Below the pieces are notes generated by a model, which saw nothing but the letters and a program-made list of their open reading frames with translations, had not been told where the DNA came from and did not search any database. The position numbers and the translations under genes were made by a program. From Cyanobacteria bacterium UBA3803 (GTDB lineage: Bacteria > Cyanobacteriota > Vampirovibrionia > Gastranaerophilales > Gastranaerophilaceae): 9,476 nt of DNA. Shown piece after piece: positions 7,761 to 9,476 of the stretch (positions within the stretch are counted from its first letter, which is position 1; each line of letters starts with the position of its first letter). The DNA is taken from contig DFEL01000012.1 in the NCBI GenBank assembly GCA_002369055.1, positions 1-9,476 of the forward strand. Reading direction: 5' to 3'.

Positions 7761-9351
7761 AACTTAATTCTCCTTGTTGTTTTACTATACAATTATGCTC
7801 TGCAATATCTTTTGTGTAAGGGTAATCTTCTCTATAATGAGCACCTCTTGATTCCATTCTGTTCATGGCAGAATTAACAATAAGTTGTGCAACAGTAAGC
7901 ATATTTTTAAATTCATATTCGGAAATATTCAAACACTTATAATTTCTTATAAATTTTGACTTCAAATTTTGAAGTAAAGTATTTGCTTTTTTTAGAGAGT
8001 CTTCACTCCTGATAATACCAACATTGCTCCACATAATATCTTGTAATTCCGATTTTAAAATATCAGTATCGTATTCTATAAAACCTAACTCTTGAGAATA
8101 TTTTTTAACAATTTTTTCAATATTATCATTAACAACAATTTCTGCTTGCTGATAATTCTTCAAATATTCAGCCAAAGCATCTGCCATAACAACACATTCA
8201 AGCAAAGAATTACTTGCTAATCTGTTCGCACCGTGCAACCCCGTTGAAGAAACTTCGCCTATCGCATAAAGACCTTTTATAGATGTTCGTCCGTCAACAT
8301 TTGCCTTAACACCACCCATAAAATAATGTGCAGCAGGATGAACAGGTATAAAATCTTTTGAAATATCTATACCATTTCTCAAACAAACTTCTGAAATACG
8401 AGGAAATCTTTTTTGTATAACATCTGCATCAATTACGGTTGCGTTCAAATATACATAATCCATTTTACTTTTAGACATTTCCTCATAATTTGCACGAGTA
8501 ACAATATCACGTGGTGCTAAATCTTTTAATTCGTGATATTTATCCATATACGGAATACCATTTTTATCAACCAGAATCGCACCTTCGCCTCTAAGTGCTT
8601 CACTTATCAAAAAATTTGCATCTGAAGAATTTACGGCAAGAGCTGTCGGATGAAATTGTACAAACTCCATATCCTGCAAAATTGCCCCTGCATTATAAGC
8701 AAGTGCTAAACCGTCACCTGTTGCACATAAAGGATTTGTTGTATTTTTATATAGTTGTCCGATACCGCCTGTTGCAATAATTACATTTTCAGATAAAACA
8801 GATTTATAATTTTGACCATCAAAAATTATAACACCCTTACACATATCCTCATCAATTATTAACTCTATTGCAATTGTGTTTTGCATTACAGTAATATTCT
8901 CATTCTCAGATACAAGTTTTGATAATTGTTTTTCAATTCCCCTACCTGTTGAATCACCGTTACAGTGTAAAATGCGTCTTACACTGTGAGCACCTTCTAA
9001 GGTAAACAGCAGCTCTCCATTTTCATTTTTATCAAAATTCACACCAAGATTTATCAAATCTTTTATAACGATATCAGATTTTTCTGAAATAAATTTTACA
9101 GCATTAAAATCGCTTAATCCTGCACCTGCCCCAAGAGTATCGGACATGTGAGAAGCTACAGAATCGGCTTTATTTTCATCTAAAACCGCAACAATACCGC
9201 CTTGAGCATATCTTGAATTACTTTCACCTAAATCGAATTTTGTTATCAACAAAATTTTTCCATCTGATAAATTTTGTTCAAGTTTTAAAGAAGCATAAAG
9301 TCCTGATAAACCGCTACCAATAATAACTGCCGAATAGTTTAAATATTCCAT
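7750..9351 (-). CDS. nadB: L-aspartate oxidase
   Basis: This FAD enzyme oxidises L-aspartate to iminoaspartate, which quinolinate synthase (NadA) then uses. The 533 residues match the family length. The FAD-binding dinucleotide fold starts with VIIGSGLSGLYAS (9-21) and continues with SNSRYAQGGIVA (45-56). Active-site elements are visible: LEGAHSVRRILHCNGDSTGR (118-137), QFHPTAL (232-238), LRGEGA (253-258), APRDIVTRA (279-287), HPAAHYFMGGV (338-348) and GANRLASNSLLE (374-385). The C-terminal helical domain ends with SRGAHYREDYP (501-511), characteristic of aspartate oxidases, which helps separate it from succinate dehydrogenase and fumarate reductase flavoproteins. The start is ATG with AGGG 9 bases upstream. 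It is first in a nadB-nadC operon, with a plausible promoter and operator-like repeat just upstream. NadA is not encoded in this window. Confidence 0.96.
   Translation of the reverse strand: MEYLNYSAVIIGSGLSGLYASLKLEQNLSDGKILLITKFDLGESNSRYAQGGIVAVLDENKADSVASHMSDTLGAGAGLSDFNAVKFISEKSDIVIKDLINLGVNFDKNENGELLFTLEGAHSVRRILHCNGDSTGRGIEKQLSKLVSENENITVMQNTIAIELIIDEDMCKGVIIFDGQNYKSVLSENVIIATGGIGQLYKNTTNPLCATGDGLALAYNAGAILQDMEFVQFHPTALAVNSSDANFLISEALRGEGAILVDKNGIPYMDKYHELKDLAPRDIVTRANYEEMSKSKMDYVYLNATVIDADVIQKRFPRISEVCLRNGIDISKDFIPVHPAAHYFMGGVKANVDGRTSIKGLYAIGEVSSTGLHGANRLASNSLLECVVMADALAEYLKNYQQAEIVVNDNIEKIVKKYSQELGFIEYDTDILKSELQDIMWSNVGIIRSEDSLKKANTLLQNLKSKFIRNYKCLNISEYEFKNMLTVAQLIVNSAMNRMESRGAHYREDYPYTKDIAEHNCIVKQQGELSFVR
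7770..7775 (-). promoter_or_regulatory. Strong ribosome binding site for nadC inside nadB
   Basis: AAGGAG on the minus strand sits within the last codons of nadB, 9 bases before the TTG at 7758-7760. It is the strongest Shine-Dalgarno sequence seen in the window and is the main reason for accepting a TTG start that overlaps nadB. Confidence 0.75.
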
Positions 9352-9360
9352 AACAAGTTT

Positions 9361-9364
9361 CCCT
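9361..9364 (-). promoter_or_regulatory. Ribosome binding site of nadB
   Basis: AGGG on the minus strand lies 9 bases before the nadB ATG. It directly abuts, and by one base shares, the downstream arm of the inverted repeat, so a protein bound there could affect both transcription and translation start regions. Confidence 0.55.
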
Positions 9365-9390
9365 AATACGTCATTTATACCGACATATTA
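9364..9390. promoter_or_regulatory. Inverted repeat over the nadB promoter, candidate operator
   Basis: Plus-strand arms TAATACGTC (9364-9372) and GACATATTA (9382-9390) pair at 8 of 9 positions around a 9-base spacer. The upstream arm contains the candidate -10 box and the repeat spans the predicted transcription start. That placement suits a repressor site better than an RNA hairpin, because the -10 arm would not be in the transcript. I do not recognise it as a known NadR, NiaR or NrtR site. Confidence 0.5.
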
Positions 9391-9412
9391 AATCAAAACG
9401 CAAATTTGTCAA
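9385..9412 (-). promoter_or_regulatory. nadB-nadC promoter
   Basis: A perfect -35, TTGACA (9407-9412), is followed by a 16-base spacer and a -10 of TAATAT (9385-9390, 4 of 6 consensus). It lies between a terminator and the nadB start, where an operon promoter is expected. The leader would be about 25-30 bases, too short for a riboswitch. Confidence 0.7.
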
Positions 9413-9419
9413 GTAAAAC

Positions 9420-9445
9420 AAAAGACGGTTTAAAAACCGTCTTTT
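9420..9445 (-). terminator. Intrinsic terminator of the gene upstream of nadB
   Basis: An 11-base-pair perfect stem (9420-9430 with 9435-9445; core GACGGTT/AACCGTC) closes a 4-base loop. On the minus strand it is followed by TTTTGTTTTAC, a U-rich tract. It separates nadB from a minus-strand gene lying mostly beyond the right edge. The flanking A and T runs make it partly symmetric, but no plus-strand gene is seen that would use it. Confidence 0.85.
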
Positions 9446-9447
9446 AT

Positions 9448-9476
9448 CTAATATCTTTCTAAATATTTATCAAGTT
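9448..9476 (-). CDS. Possible C-terminal end of an unidentified gene (runs off right edge)
   Basis: One minus-strand frame reads LDKYLERY and then a TAG stop at 9448-9450, two bases before the terminator stem. The close fit of a stop codon to an intrinsic terminator suggests the tail of a real gene. With only eight complete residues the product cannot be named and the frame could be chance; another frame has a TAG slightly earlier. Confidence 0.35.

Noticed and set aside
7750..9351. Succinate dehydrogenase or fumarate reductase flavoprotein instead of NadB
   Set aside because: The C-terminal motif SRGAHYREDYP occurs in both families, but the EGAHSVRRILH segment, 533-residue length and overlapping nadC point to aspartate oxidase.
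9352..9384. A riboswitch (for example an NAD-sensing type) in the nadB leader
   Set aside because: The predicted leader is only about 25-30 bases, too short for a riboswitch, and the inverted repeat includes the -10 box that would not be transcribed.
1..9476. Mobile elements, CRISPR arrays, tRNA or rRNA genes, and defence or toxin-antitoxin systems
   Set aside because: No transposase, integrase, regularly spaced repeats, structured RNA genes or unassigned coding frames of convincing length were found on either strand.

Overview
The window is AT-rich and every supported gene lies on the minus strand, so it reads from high to low coordinates. The organism is a diderm (Gram-negative-type) bacterium: there is a complete three-part RND efflux system with an outer-membrane channel, next to the peptidoglycan gene murC. 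All visible stop codons are TAA or TAG, and TGA is not used as a sense codon. The taxon cannot be fixed from this sequence. Low-GC gut lineages such as Gastranaerophilales (Melainabacteria) are one possible source, but this is only an inference.

Layout in the direction of transcription: (1) at the right edge, the possible last codons of an unidentified gene and an intrinsic terminator; (2) a nadB promoter carrying a near-perfect inverted repeat over its -10 region; (3) nadB (L-aspartate oxidase) overlapping nadC (quinolinate phosphoribosyltransferase), two steps of de novo NAD synthesis; (4) a 99-base gap with a candidate promoter; (5) an efflux operon in the order periplasmic adaptor, RND pump, TolC-like outer-membrane protein, with a 14-base gap and then a short overlap between genes; (6) a 74-base gap with a candidate promoter and nested inverted repeats; (7) the first 270 codons of murC, which runs off the left edge.

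NadB makes iminoaspartate from aspartate. Quinolinate synthase (NadA), which is not in this window, would condense it with dihydroxyacetone phosphate, and NadC turns the resulting quinolinate into nicotinate mononucleotide. The three efflux proteins should assemble into one pump spanning both membranes. No transcriptional regulator is encoded here, so local control could only be through the promoter-proximal repeats.

This is largely ordinary chromosomal housekeeping and efflux content. I see no phage, insertion sequence, CRISPR array, tRNA, rRNA or novel multi-gene system. The points most worth a second look are the inverted repeat over the nadB promoter, two unusual active-site substitutions in NadC, and the palindromic structure between the efflux operon and murC. 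No stretch longer than 300 bases lacks a gene.
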